This document shows, piece by piece, positions 43,401 to 54,084 of a stretch of DNA of 64,000 nucleotides. A program made the translations under genes and the position numbers. A model generated the notes under the pieces. That model was not told the origin of the DNA, did not search any database, and worked only from the letters and a program-made list of their open reading frames with translations. How positions within the stretch are numbered: the stretch's first letter is position 1; each line of letters starts with the position of its first letter. Source of the stretch: Acanthosepion pharaonis (Eukaryota > Mollusca > Cephalopoda > Sepiida > Sepiidae); NCBI GenBank assembly GCA_903632075.3, contig CAHIKZ030001780.1:1156501-1220500 (forward strand). Direction: 5' to 3'.

Positions 43401-45639
43401 ACTCGTGTATTTATGCCGCTTTTTTAGACTCACGCTCATTTGCCGCTATTTTTTACTCACGCTCAGTTATTGCTGCCATTTCACTCGTGTATTTATGCCG
43501 CTTTAGACTCACTCTCATTTGCCGCTATTTTTTACTCACGCTCAGTTATTGCTGCCATTTCAAATGTATTTTATGCCGCTTTTAGACTCACTCTCATTTG
43601 CCGCTATTTTTTTACTCACGCTCAGTTATTGCTGCCATTTCACTCGTGTATTTATGCCGCTTTTAGACTCACTCTCATTTGCCGCTATTTTTTACTCACG
43701 CTCAGTTATTGCTGCCATTTCACTCGTGTATTTATGCCGCTTTTAGACTCACTCTCATTTGCCGCTATTTTTTACTCACGCTCAGTTATTGCTGCCATTT
43801 CACTCGTGTATTTATGCCGCTTTTAGACTCACTCTCATTTGCCGCTATTTTTTACTCACGCTCAGTTATTGCTGCCATTTCACTCGTGTATTTATGCCGC
43901 TTTTTAGACTCACTCATTTGCCGCTATTTTTTTACTCACGCTCAGTTATTGCTGCCATTTCACTCGTGTATTTATGCCGCTTTTAGACTCACTCTCATTT
44001 GCCGCTATTTTTTACTCACGCTCAGTTATTGCTTTTGCCATTTCACTCGTGTATTTAGCCGTATTTATGCCGCTTTTAGACTCTCTCATTTCATTTTTTT
44101 GCCGCTGCCATTTTTTTTTATGCCGCTTTCACGCTCATTTGCCGCTATTTTTTTTTCACGCTTTATTGCCATTTCACTCGTGTATTTATGCCGCTTTTAG
44201 ACTCACTCTCATTTGCCGCTATTTTTTACTCACGCTCAGTTATTGCTGCCATTTCTGCCATTTCGTGTATTTATGCCGCTTTTAGACTCACTCTCATTTG
44301 CCGCTATTTTTTTTACTCACGCTCAGTTATTGCTGCCATTTCGTGTATTTATGCCGCTTTTAGACTCACTCTCATTTGCCGCTATTTTTTTACTCACGCT
44401 CAGTTATTGCTGCCATTTCACTCGTGTATTTATGCCGCTTTTTAGACTCACTCTCATTTGCCGCTATTTTTTACTCACGCTCAGTTATTGCTGCCATTTT
44501 CACTCGTGTATTTATGCCGCTTTTAGACTCACTCTCATTTGCCGCTATTTTTTACTCACGCTCAGTTATTGCTGCCATTTCACTCGTGTATTTATGCCGC
44601 TTTTAGACTCACTCTCATTTGCCGCTATTTTTTTACTCACGCTCAGTTATTCTCATTTGCCATTTTTTTTTTCACTCGTGTATTTATGCCGCTTTTAGAC
44701 TCACTCTCATTTGCCGCTATTTTTTACTCACGCTCAGTTATTGCTGCCATTTCACTCGTGTATTTATGCCGCTTTTTAGACTCACTCTCATTTGCCGCTA
44801 TTTTTTACTCACGCTCAGTTATTGCTGCCATTTTTGCCGCTTTTAGACTCACTCTCATTTGCCGCTTTTTTTACTCACGCTCAGTTATTGCTGCCATTTC
44901 ACTCGTGTATTTGCCGCTTTTAGACTCACTCTCATTTGCCGCTATTTTTTACTCACGCTCAGTTATTGCTGCCATTTCACTCGTGTATTTATGCGCTTTT
45001 AGACTCACTCTCATTTGCCGCTATTTTTTTACTCACGCTCAGTTATTGCTGCCATTTCACTCGTGTATTTATGCCGCTTTTAGACTCACTCTCATTTGCC
45101 GCTATTTTTTACTCACGCTCAGTTATTGCTGCCATTTCACTCGTGTATTTATGCCGCTTTTTAGACTCACTCTCATTTGCCGCTATTTTTTACTCACGCT
45201 CAGTTATTGCTGCCATTTCACTCATTTGCCGACTCACTCTCATTTTTATTTTTTTCTCACGCTCAGTTATTGCTGCCATTTCACTCGTGTATTTATGCCG
45301 CTTTTAGACTCACTCTCATTTGCCGCTATTTTTTACTCACGCTCAGTTATTGCTGCCATTTCACTCGTGTATTTATGCCGCTTTTAGACTCACTCTCATT
45401 TGCCGCTATTTTTTTTTACTCACGCTCAGTTATTGCTGCCATTTCACTCGTGTATTTATGCCGCTTTTAGACTCACTCTCATTTGCCGCTATTTTTTCAC
45501 GCTCAGTTACGCCATTTCACTCGTGTATTTATGCGCTTTTAGACTCCTCATTTGCTATTTTTTTACTCACGCTCAGTTATTGCTGCCACTCGTGTATTTA
45601 TGCCGCTTTTAGACTTCTCATTTGCCGACTCACATTTCT

Positions 45640-46240
45640 CATTTGCCGCTATTTTTTACTCACGCTCAGTTATTGCTGCCATTTCACTCGTGTATTTATG
45701 CCGCTTTTAGACTCACTCTCATTTGCCGCTATTTTTTACTCACGCTCAGTTATTGCTGCCATTTCACTCGTGTATTTATGCCGCTTTTAGACTCACTCTC
45801 ATTTGCCGCTATTTTTTACTCACGCTCAGTTATTGCTGCCATTTCACTCGTGTATTTATGCCGCTTTTAGACTCACTCTCATTTGCCGCTATTTTTTACT
45901 CACGCTCAGTTATTGCTGCCATTTCACTCGTGTATTTATGCCGCTTTTAGACTCACTCTCATTTGCCGCTATTTTTTACTCACGCTCAGTTATTGCTGCC
46001 ATTTTGTATTTATGCCGCTTTTAGACTCACTCTCATTTGCCGCTATTTTTTACTCACGCTCAGTTATTGCTGCCATTTCACTCGTGTATTTATGCCGCTT
46101 TTAGACTCACTCTCATTTGCCGCTATTTTTTACTCACGCTCAGTTATTGCTGCCATTTCACTCGTGTATTTATGCCGCTTTTAGACTCACTCTCATTTGC
46201 CGCTATTTTTTTACTCACGCTCAGTTATTTGCCATTTCAC
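45640..46240 (+). repeat. Near-identical run of satellite units
   Basis: Seven consecutive units are almost base-for-base identical. The obvious departure is a 6-bp loss near 46003 (CCATTTTGTATTT instead of CCATTTCACTCGTGTATTT), which makes that unit 74 bp. Such uniformity points to recent local amplification or conversion. Confidence 0.8.
45774..45853 (+). repeat. Reference satellite monomer built of three ~27-bp sub-repeats
   Basis: This clean unit splits into A (45774-45800, 27 bp), B (45801-45827, 27 bp) and C (45828-45853, 26 bp). A and B share ATTT, then GCCGCT, then a T-rich stretch, then ACTCAC, one variable base and CTC. C follows the same plan in weaker form: AGTTATT, GCTGCC, ATTTC, ACTCGTGT. 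A and B differ mainly by the AT after ATTT, the AG in TTTTAGACTC and one T/G change. The three-part match seen by eye is the evidence that the 80-bp unit arose from a shorter ~27-bp repeat. Confidence 0.8.
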
Positions 46241-47880
46241 TCGTGTATTTATGCCGCTTTTAGACTCACTCTCATTTGCCGCCTATTTTTTACTCACGCT
46301 CAGTTATTGCTGCCATTTCCTCGTGTATTTATGCCCTTTTAGACTCACTCTCATTTGCCGCTATTTTTTTCACGCTCAGTTATTGCTGCCATTTCACTCG
46401 TGTATTTATGCCGCTTTTAGACTCACTCTCATTTGCCGCTATTTTTTACTCACGCTCAGTTATTGCTGCCATTTCACTCGTGTATTTATGCCGCTTTTAG
46501 ACTTCTCATTTGCCGCTATTTTTTTACTCACGCTCAGTTATTGCTGCCATTTTTGTATTTATGCCGCTTTTAGACTCGCTCATTTTTTTTTACTCACGCT
46601 CAGTTATTGCTGCCATTTCACTCGTGTATTTTGCTTTTAGCCCGCTATTTTTTTTTGCACGCTCAGTTTTTTTTCACTCGTGTATTTTATGCCGCTTTTA
46701 GACTCACTCTCATTTGCCGCTATTTTTTTTACTCACGCTCAGTTATTGCTGCCATTTCACTCGTGTATTTATGCCGCTTTTAGACTCCTCTCATTTGCCG
46801 CTATTTTTTTACTCACGCTCAGTTATTGCTGCCATTTCACTCGTGTATTTATGCCGCTTTTAGACTCGCTCTTTGCCGCTAGACTCACGCTCCAGTTATT
46901 ATGCCGCTTTTGCCCATTTCACTCATTTTTTATGCCGCTTTTTAGACTCACTCTCATTTGCCGCTATTTTTTACTCACGCTCAGTTATTGCTGCCATTTC
47001 ACTCGTGTATTTATGCCGCTTTTAGACTCACTCTCATTTGCCGCTTTTTTTACTCACGCTCAGTTATTGCTGCCATTTCACTCGTGTATTTATGCCGCTT
47101 TTTAGACTCACTCTCATTTGCCGCTATTTTTTTTTTTACTCACGCTCAGTTATTGCTGTCGTGTATTTATGCCGCTTTTAGACTCACTCTCATTTGCCGC
47201 TTTTTTTACTCACGCTCAGTTATTGCTGCCATTTCACTCGTGTATTTATGCCGCTTTTAGACTCACTCTCATTTGCCGCTATTTTTTACTCACGCTCAGT
47301 TATTGCTGCCATTTCACTCGTGTATTTATGCCGCTTTTAGACTCACTCTCATTTGCCGCTATTTTTTTACTCACGCTCAGTTATTGCTGCCATTTCACTC
47401 GTGTATTTATGCCGCTTTTAGACTCACTCTCATTTGCCGCTATTTTTTTACTCACGCTCAGTTATTGCTGCCATTTCACTCGTGTATTTATGCCGCTTTT
47501 AGACTCACTCTCATTTGCGCTATTTTTTACTCACGCTCAGTTATTGCTGCCATTTCACTCGTGTATTTATGCCGCTTTTAGACTCTCTCTCATTTGCCGC
47601 TATTTTTTTACTCACGCTTTATTGCTGCCACGTGTATTTATGCCGCTTTTAGACTCTCTCATTTGCCGCTATTTTTTTACTCACGCTCAGTTATTTGCTG
47701 CCATTTCACTCGATGCCATTATTTATGCCTTTTTTAGACTTCTCATTTGCCGCTATTTTTTTACTCACGCTCAGTTATTGCTGCCATTTCACTCATTTCA
47801 TTTGCCGCTATTTTTAGACGCTCAGTTATTGCTGCCATTTCACTCGTGTATTTTTTACTCATTTGCCGCGCTCGCTCAGT

Positions 47881-49180
47881 TATTGCTGCCATTTCACTCG
47901 TGTATTTATGCCGCTTTTAGACTCACTCTCATTTGCCGCTATTTTTTACTCACGCTCAGTTATTGCTGCCATTTCACTCGTGTATTTATGCCGCTTTTAG
48001 ACTCACTCTCATTTGCCGCTATTTTTTTACTCACGCTCAGTTATTGCTGCCATTTCACTCGTGTATTTATGCCGCTTTTAGACTCACTCTCATTTGCCGC
48101 TATTTTTACTCACGCTCAGTTATTGCTGCCATTTCACTCGTGTATTTATGCCGCTTTTAGACTCACTCTCATTTGCCGCTATTTTTTACTCACGCTCAGT
48201 TATTGCTGCCATTTCACTCGTGTATTTATGCCGCTTTTAGACTCACTCTCATTTGCCGCTATTTTTTACTCACGCTCAGTTATTGCTGCCATTTCACTCG
48301 TGTATTTATGCCGCTTTTAGACTCACTTCATTTGCCGCTTTTTTTTACTCACGCTCAGTTATTGCTGCCATTTCACTCGTGTATTTATGCCGCTTTTAGA
48401 CTCACGCTCATTTGCCGCTATTTTTTACTCACGCTCAGTTATTGCTGCCATTTCACTCGTGTATTTATGCCGCTTTTAGACTCACGCTCATTTGCCGCTA
48501 TTTTTTACTCACGCTCAGTTATTGCTGCCATTTCACTCGTGTATTTATGCCGCTTTTAGACTCACTCTCATTTGCCGCTATTTTTTTACTCACGCTCAGT
48601 TATTGCTGCCATTTCACTCGTGTATTTATGCCGCTTTTAGACTCACTCTCATTTGCCGCTATTTTTACTCACGCTCAGTTATTGCTGCCATTTCACTCGT
48701 GTATTTATGCCGCTTTAGACTCACGCTCATTTGCCGCTATTTTTTACTCACGCTCAGTTATTGCTGCCATTTCACTCGTGTATTTATGCCGCTTTTAGAC
48801 TCACTCTCATTTGCCGCTATTTTTTACTCACGCTCAGTTATTGCTGCCATTTCACTCGTGTATTTATGCCGCTTTTTAGACTCACTCTCATTTGCCGCTA
48901 TTTTTTACTCACGCTCAGTTATTGCTGCCATTTCACTCGTGTATTTATGCCGCTTTTAGACTCACTCTCATTTGCCGCTATTTTTTACTCACGCTCAGTT
49001 ATTGCTGCCATTTCACTCGTGTATTTATGCCGCTTTTAGACTCACTCTCATTTGCCGCTATTTTTTTACTCACGCTCAGTTATTGCTGCCATTTCACTCG
49101 TGTATTTATGCCGCTTTTAGACTCACTCTCATTTGCCGCTATTTTTTTTACTCACGCTCAGTTATTGCTGCCATTTTCAC
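47881..49180 (+). repeat. Second near-identical run of satellite units
   Basis: About sixteen consecutive units hold a spacing of 79-82 bp. They differ mainly in T-run length, CACTCTC versus CACGCTC, and occasional single-base losses such as TCACTTCATT near 48326. This is the most regular part of the array and lies only about 1.2 kb from the point where it breaks down. Confidence 0.8.
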
Positions 49181-50360
49181 TCGTGTATTTATTTTTTTGC
49201 CGCTCAGTTATTTAGACTCACTCTCATTTGCCGCTCATTTTTTTTTTACTCACGCTCAGTTATTGCTGCCATTTCACTCGTGTATTTATGCCGCTTTTAG
49301 ACTCACGCTCATTTGCCGCTATTTTTTACTCACGCTCAGTTATTGCTGCCATTTCACTCATGTGTATTTATGCCGCTTTTAGACTCACTCTCATTTGCCG
49401 CTATTTTTTTACTCACGCTCAGTTATTGCTGCCATTTTCACTCGCTTTTAGACTCACTCTCATTTGCCGCTATTTTTATGCTCATTTGCTGCCATTTTTT
49501 TCACTCGTTATTGCTGTTATGCCGCTTTTAGACTCTCATTTGCCGCTATTTTTTACTCACGCTCAGTTATTGCTGCCATTTCACTCGTGTATTTATGCCG
49601 CTTTTAGACTCACGCTCATTTGCCGCTATTTTTTTACTCACGCTCAGTTATTGCTGCCATTTCACTCGTGTATTTATGCCGCTTTTAGACTCACGCTCAT
49701 TTGTCGCTATTTTTTTTACTCACGCTCAGTTATTGCTGCCATTTCACTCGTGTATTTATGCCGCTTTTAGACTCACTCTCATTTGTCGCTATTTTTTACT
49801 CACGCTCAGTTATTGCTGCCATTTCACTCGTGTATTTATGCCGCTTTTCTCATTTGCCGCTATTTTTTACTCACGCTTTTTTGCCATTTCACTCGTGTAT
49901 TTATGCCGCTTTCAGTTCATTGCTCGCTATTTTTTTACTCACGCTCAGTTATTGCCATTTCCTCGTGTATTTCGACTCACTCTCATTTGCCGCTATTTTT
50001 TTTTACTCACGCTCAGTTATTGCTGCCATTTCACTCGTGTATTTATGCCGCTTTTAGACTTTTTCTTTTTTTGCCGCTATTTTTTTACTCACGCTCAGTT
50101 ATTGCTGCCATTTCACTCGTGTTTTTTATGCCGCTTTTAGACTCACTCTCATTTGTCGCTATTTTTTTACTCACGCTCAGTTATTGCTGCCATTTCACTC
50201 GTGTATTTATGCCGCTTTTAGACTCACTCTCATTTGCCGCTATTTTTTTTTCACGCTCAGTTATTGCTGCCATTTCACTCGTGTATTTATGCCGCTTTTA
50301 GACTCACTCTCATTTGCCGCTATTTTTACTCACTCACGCTCATTTTTTGCTGCCATTTCA

Positions 50361-51030
50361 CTTTTGTCGCTTTTTATGCCGCTTTTAGCTCGTCTCATTT
50401 GCATTATTTTTTTACACCTTTTCACGCTCATTTATGCCGCTTTTTTAATCCATTATTTTTTTTTTATTGCCAGTCACTTTATTTATGCCGCTTTTAGACT
50501 CACGCTCATTTGCTATCCCGCTCAGTTATTTCCATTTCACGCTCAGTTATTTATGCCCATTTCACTCGTTCATTTGGCGCTCAGTTATTTAGACTCTGTA
50601 TTCTTTTTGTCATTTGCCGCTTTTTTTTACTCACGCTCATTTGTTGCTGCCATTTTTTTATTTATGCCGCTGTTAGACTTTCATTTGCCGCTATTTTTTT
50701 TATCCACATTTACGCCACATTTTACGTTTTATTTTTTATACATGCAAGTCACCACTTTTCCAGTATCGCTCAGTTTTGACGCTATTTTTTATCACGCTCA
50801 GTTATTGCTGTTCAATTGTCGCTGCTTCTTTTGACACGCCTGCTGCCATTTTTGTATTTATCGCTTTTGCATTTGCTATTTTTTTCGCTCTTTCGCTCAT
50901 TTGTGACCACGTTTTTTACTCGCTTTAAATGTATTTTTATTTTTCATTTTATCGCGACATTTTTATTTATGGATGCTTAAAAAATAACCCAAACCAGTTC
51001 ATGCTCAATTATCAACATATCGCTCGGTTT
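50361..51030 (+). repeat. Edge duplication, copy 1
   Basis: Collinear with 51091-51531 through a chain of shared words in the same order: TTTTGTCGCTTTTT, TTTACACCTTTTC, TTTAATCCATTA, TATCCAC, CTTTTCCAGTA/CTTTCCAGTA, AGTTTTGACG, TTCAATTGTCGCTGCTT, TCGCTCATTTGTGACCACG, CGCGACATTTT, ATTTATGGAT and AACCAGTT. It is longer than copy 2 because extra satellite-like sequence sits between the shared words. Confidence 0.7.
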
Positions 51031-51090
51031 TATTAATGCATTTGTATTTTTTTTTTCTTGACGTCAAATTTTTTCTTCAATCCACGTTCC

Positions 51091-51531
51091 TTTTTGTCGC
51101 TTTTTGACTTAGAGTCGTTTGCTACATTATTTTACACCTTTTCAACTGACACTTTAATCCATTAGTTTTTATTCAGTCTTACATGTGACCGCATTTGATC
51201 AGTCTTATTGCTGCTTTTTTTTCACCGTTCATTTTTGACTCACTCTCATTTGTCGCCGCTTTGTTTCACTCTTGCTCATTTGTCATCATACATTTTTACT
51301 CCTGTTGATTTGATGCCGCTTTTTTATCCACTACGTTTTATTTTACATGACTTTCCAGTAAAGTTTTGACGAAACGTTCAATTGTCGCTGCTTTTTTTTT
51401 CATTTGTTTGCTTTGTTTCGCTTTCGCTCATTTGTGACCACGTTTTTTTGCTCCTTTAAATTTCTTGCCGCTTTCATTATCCGCGACATTTTATTTATGG
51501 ATAAAAATAACCAGTTTGAATCGCTCATTGT
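51091..51531 (+). repeat. Edge duplication, copy 2
   Basis: Shares the ordered words listed for 50361-51030. The offset between matching words falls from about 716 bp at the left to about 520 bp at the right, so one copy gained or lost satellite-type segments after duplication. Confidence 0.7.
51238..51326 (+). repeat. Three ~30-bp units resembling the satellite sub-repeat
   Basis: Three successive segments begin ACTCACTCTCATTTGTCGCC (51238), ACTCTTGCTCATTTGTCATC (about 51268) and ACTCCTGTTGATTTGATGCC (about 51298), spaced about 30 bp apart. Each has the ACTC..CTCATTTG..GCC plan of the 27-bp sub-repeat but no 80-bp trimer structure. Confidence 0.55.
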
Positions 51532-52639
51532 TTTTTGTTCACGGTGTTCCGTGTATTCAATGTTCTTTTCATTTGTAGACCTTCTTTGGTTTACTGATTA
51601 AATGAAATCCCGTTTCTTTAGTATCTGGGGTTTATTAGCCAATTATTGGTATTGAAATTGCTTTTGTTCACTGTGTGTATTCAATGCCATTGAATTGACA
51701 TCCTAATATTCTGGTAATGTGAGGTTTCAAGATACAAAATAGTTTAATGATTATAAATATGAAATGAAACACCAGTCTTTTAGTTCGCAGACAGTATTGT
51801 CAGTGAGTTTATTAAATAAAGATGTTAATATTTTGCTCCACATTCCAAAGTTGTATAATCTGCTTATTTCTAATGATGTTCACCCAGTACAAGTCACAAG
51901 AGTCACTCGAGCTTGAGAGTTACAGACTAAGTGGTACCGCCCAAAGCAAGGAGATAATGCCACCAAGACGCAAAAGAGGTGGCGGAAGTGAACGAGAAGG
52001 AAAAGTCTTAGAAGGAATCGGAAACTCAATCCTAAACAGAAAACAAGGAAAAAACTTGGAGTATGAACAGGACGGTATCATCTGCAGATTTTGAAAATAA
52101 AATGCTGAACAAAATTGGCGCCAAATGTCATGAACGGTTAGAAATTATTTTGCTTCCGTCATTTCTTTTTTTATAGTCTATTGATTTGAAACGTTGTTTG
52201 TTTTTAAACATTTTGTTGCAAGTCAGCAAAAACAACAAACAATAAATAATAACATCACCCTCGGCAGATTTTTCCGCGACAACAACAAAAGGTCATTGAC
52301 TAAACAAACATTAACCGAATGATGACAACACGCGAATATTTCTATATGTATAACAAGGCAAATAATGGAAGGCTGGTGGTGACAAAACAGAAATTACAGT
52401 TGGCACCTGTGCTACCTTCTCTCTGTAAGTGACGGGTTTTTTCGTGGATTATTCTAAAACAGCGACTTGGAATTAAATAATTTCTGTTGGGTGTGCGCAC
52501 AATGGCGTTTATAAAAAAATATTGATGACAAAGATGTGTATTTGCATTAAAACTTCCAACTTGTCAGAATTTGCTTTCTCTTATGCAAATTTTAAAAAAT
52601 AAGCTAAAATTATTTCCTGGCTTTAAATAACCTGCAAAT
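51532..52639. other. Unique AT-rich sequence, no gene recognised
   Basis: A 90-codon open frame on the plus strand (51822-52094) contains the basic run MPPRRKRGGGSE, but I recognise no family and the stretch looks like decayed sequence. The word TTGGCGCCAA occurs at about 52113-52122. The rest is AT-rich with no recognisable motif. Confidence 0.4.
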
Positions 52640-52915
52640 GGTACCATAAATTAAATGAATCAATCAATGAAATACTTAATATCAGAAAGAGACACCTGAA
52701 ATTTCTAGGGTACATGAGGAAAGAGTGCTTTGAAAATCTGATACCCACAGGACAGATTGAAGAGGGAAAGAGGAAAACAGCGCATAACCGACTTAGTGAG
52801 TAAATGGATAACGGAACAGGGTTTAGGAGAATTAACAAGAAAACAATAATTTATTAAGCGTTACGAAGGACAGGAAATTGTGGAGAGACACGATCGCCTA
52901 CATCCTGAAGTGACA
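52640..52915 (+). pseudogene. LINE reverse-transcriptase C-terminal relic, copy 1
   Basis: In frame from about 52653 the translation contains RKRHLKFLGYMRKE, then ENLIPTGQIEEGKRK. After a +1 shift near 52800 it continues KWITEQGLGELTRKQ. This succession (RQLEFLGHIMRKE-like, NL.LTG.IEG.R-like, then KW...QGLGE) is the familiar C-terminal end of non-LTR endonuclease-reverse transcriptases in invertebrate genomes; I place it near the RTE-type group with low confidence. A stop and at least one frameshift show it is dead. No catalytic domain precedes it, so it is 5'-truncated like most LINE insertions. A second relic of the same kind lies at 54850-55248 on the same strand. Confidence 0.7.
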
Positions 52916-53380
52916 CGGCACATAGAAAAGTTATTTGGTTGCTTCTGTAAGCCATCAAGTCTACTTTTTGTTTTTCGTATATGCGCATAAAAGACAGCTG
53001 TTTGAAGCAGAATTCTATTTCCTTGTCTCTCATAAAGACATGTTCTTAGCAACCGACTCCCAAGGAGATGCTTTCTTTATCACTACACTCTTAACCTGTG
53101 CAAGTTAACTGTTACCTTTCCCACATCTCCGCATAAACTGTGTCTCTTACTCTTTAACCCTCTACCTCGAATGGCTCCAAGGCCTTATACAGGGTGAACC
53201 TCACTGTAAAAAGAAAACAAAATAGATCGACATGAGTTGGAATTTGTAACATACTTTCTTGCCTGAGAAATTTCTTGACGGTGTATAAGACATGGTCGGT
53301 TGTGATAAGCACGGCATTAGAATCGTAAGAGACAAAGACAATGGTTCGTTCTGTCGATACTCATAAGAAATTGTTGTTTT

Positions 53381-53414
53381 TGACGAGGCTGGGTCGTAGT
53401 ATTACTCCTCGTCA
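53381..53414. other. Short inverted repeat
   Basis: TGACGAGG at 53381-53388 is perfectly complementary to CCTCGTCA at 53407-53414, with an 18-bp loop. No role can be assigned. Confidence 0.5.
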
Positions 53415-53492
53415 TTGTCTGCAACGAGGCTTTTGAAAATGCTTTTAAGAGGCGGTTGCTGTCTTTAGATAACTCTTTCCATCATAAGCCAA

Positions 53493-53580
53493 GTGTTTGT
53501 TTTGTTTTGTTTTGTTTTTTGGTTGTTTACTTGTTTTTTGTGTGTCTTGATTATTTTTTATTTATTTATTTATTTATTTT
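53493..53580. repeat. TTTTG and TTTA simple repeats
   Basis: Repeated TTTTG units at about 53497-53520 are followed by TTTA units at about 53555-53580. Confidence 0.8.
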
Positions 53581-53834
53581 TGTGTATAAGATACATTCAT
53601 CGATAACGATCAGGATATTTTAATTGTAAGATAACTCTTCGCTTCTGTAAGATATAAAGTCTTTGTAGATAAACATAAATGTTACGCCGTTCAAATCCGA
53701 AAAAGGATCAATTTCTAGCTCTTCTGCTAGGAAAATTGGTTGGTTGGTTGGTTTTGTTTAGCAGCATTTCAACACCTCTATGAGTGATTTAATGCCAAAA
53801 TCTAAATATTTCTTACGTAATTTTATTTTATTCT

Positions 53835-53940
53835 TGGGACTAATAATAAGTGATATAAGTCTTACTAATTAACCCATAGCTGGAGGGAGAAGAGGTGGAT
53901 TCATACATTTCGTAAGTGAATATAACGAACGCAACTGAAA
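53835..53940 (+). repeat. Dispersed short repeat, copy 1
   Basis: Contains AAGTCTTACTAATTAACCCATAG, here split as AAGTCTTACTAATT and AACCCATAG, then GGTGGATTCATAC and TTCGTAAGTGAA followed by TAACGAAC. The same ordered words occur at 55295-55445 and, in part, at 62885-62970. It is probably a fragment of an old interspersed element; I cannot name the family. Confidence 0.6.
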
Positions 53941-54084
53941 TGAACTTAGCCCTCCGATTAAGAATTTCCGAGCCATTAAACATTACACTTCCTGCACATC
54001 CAAGCTGACAGCACCTATTATATCCAAGCGGTCATCCAAAAAAAATTGGTTCACCACGTCGTGCTAGAGAATTTTTCTCTCCAG

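Larger units (their letters stand above)
1..50340 (+). repeat. 80-bp tandem satellite array (~620-640 units)
   Basis: Head-to-tail copies of one unit fill this stretch; clean units repeat at exactly 80 bp (for example starts at 45774, 45854 and 45934), and 81-82 bp where a T-run is longer. Landmarks of each unit in order are TTTATGCCGC, TTTTAGACTCAC, CTCATTTGCCGC, a T5-T9 run, ACTCACGCTCAG, TTATTGCTGCC and ATTTCACTCGTGT. A clean unit holds 13 A, 11 G, 22 C and 34 T. Main substitution variants are CACTCTC/CACGCTC, TTGCCGC/TTGTCGC and ATGCCGC/ATGCTGC. The array is open at the left window edge, so its true length is unknown. The plus strand is nearly free of stops in all frames except at TTTTAG, which gives many overlapping ORFs that I regard as artefacts of composition. 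Position near a retrotransposon graveyard suggests pericentromeric or other heterochromatin; that is inference. Confidence 0.97.
33400..50340 (+). repeat. More homogeneous right zone of the satellite array
   Basis: Long runs of consecutive units keep the full 80-82 bp with few changes, notably around 33.8-34.6, 34.8-35.1, 36.7-37.5, 37.8-38.5, 39.5-40.8, 41.3-41.75, 43.2-44.0, 44.2-45.4, 45.64-46.2 and 47.9-49.2 kb. Short ragged patches interrupt them (35150-35280, 38520-38580, 44020-44170, 46620-46690, 47590-47880, 49440-49530). Homogeneity falls away again after about 49.8 kb. Confidence 0.7.
50341..51531 (+). repeat. Degenerate edge of the satellite array
   Basis: The 80-bp spacing is lost but satellite words persist (GCTCATTTG, TTATGCCGC, CTCAGTTATT, TGCTGCCATTTT), mixed with novel sequence such as ATCCGCGACATTT and GGATAAAAATAACC. 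The stretch contains two diverged copies of one another (50361-51030 and 51091-51531). No gene is visible. Confidence 0.75.
52916..53834. other. Unique AT-rich sequence, simple repeats, no gene recognised
   Basis: No protein family is visible in either strand. The stretch contains a perfect 8-bp inverted repeat (53381-53388 with 53407-53414), TTTTG and TTTA simple repeats (53490-53580) and a GGTT repeat (53737-53756). Confidence 0.5.

Noticed and set aside
1..50340. Dozens of overlapping plus-strand open frames (60-470 codons) encoding repeats such as SYCCHFTRVFMPL
   Set aside because: They arise because the unit has one stop-forming TTTTAG and 80 is not a multiple of three; all three frames show the same peptides, and indels shift between them freely. 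No start context, codon bias or domain supports translation.
1..50340. CRISPR-like array
   Set aside because: Units are contiguous with no repeat-spacer alternation, the period is 80 bp throughout, and the sequence is clearly eukaryotic.
50341..51531. Telomere or subtelomere boundary
   Set aside because: No TTAGGG, TTAGG or similar telomeric repeat is present at the array edge or elsewhere in the window.
51822..52094. Basic 90-codon open frame as a DNA-binding protein
   Set aside because: The MPPRRKRGGG run is suggestive but short, with no domain and no supporting context.
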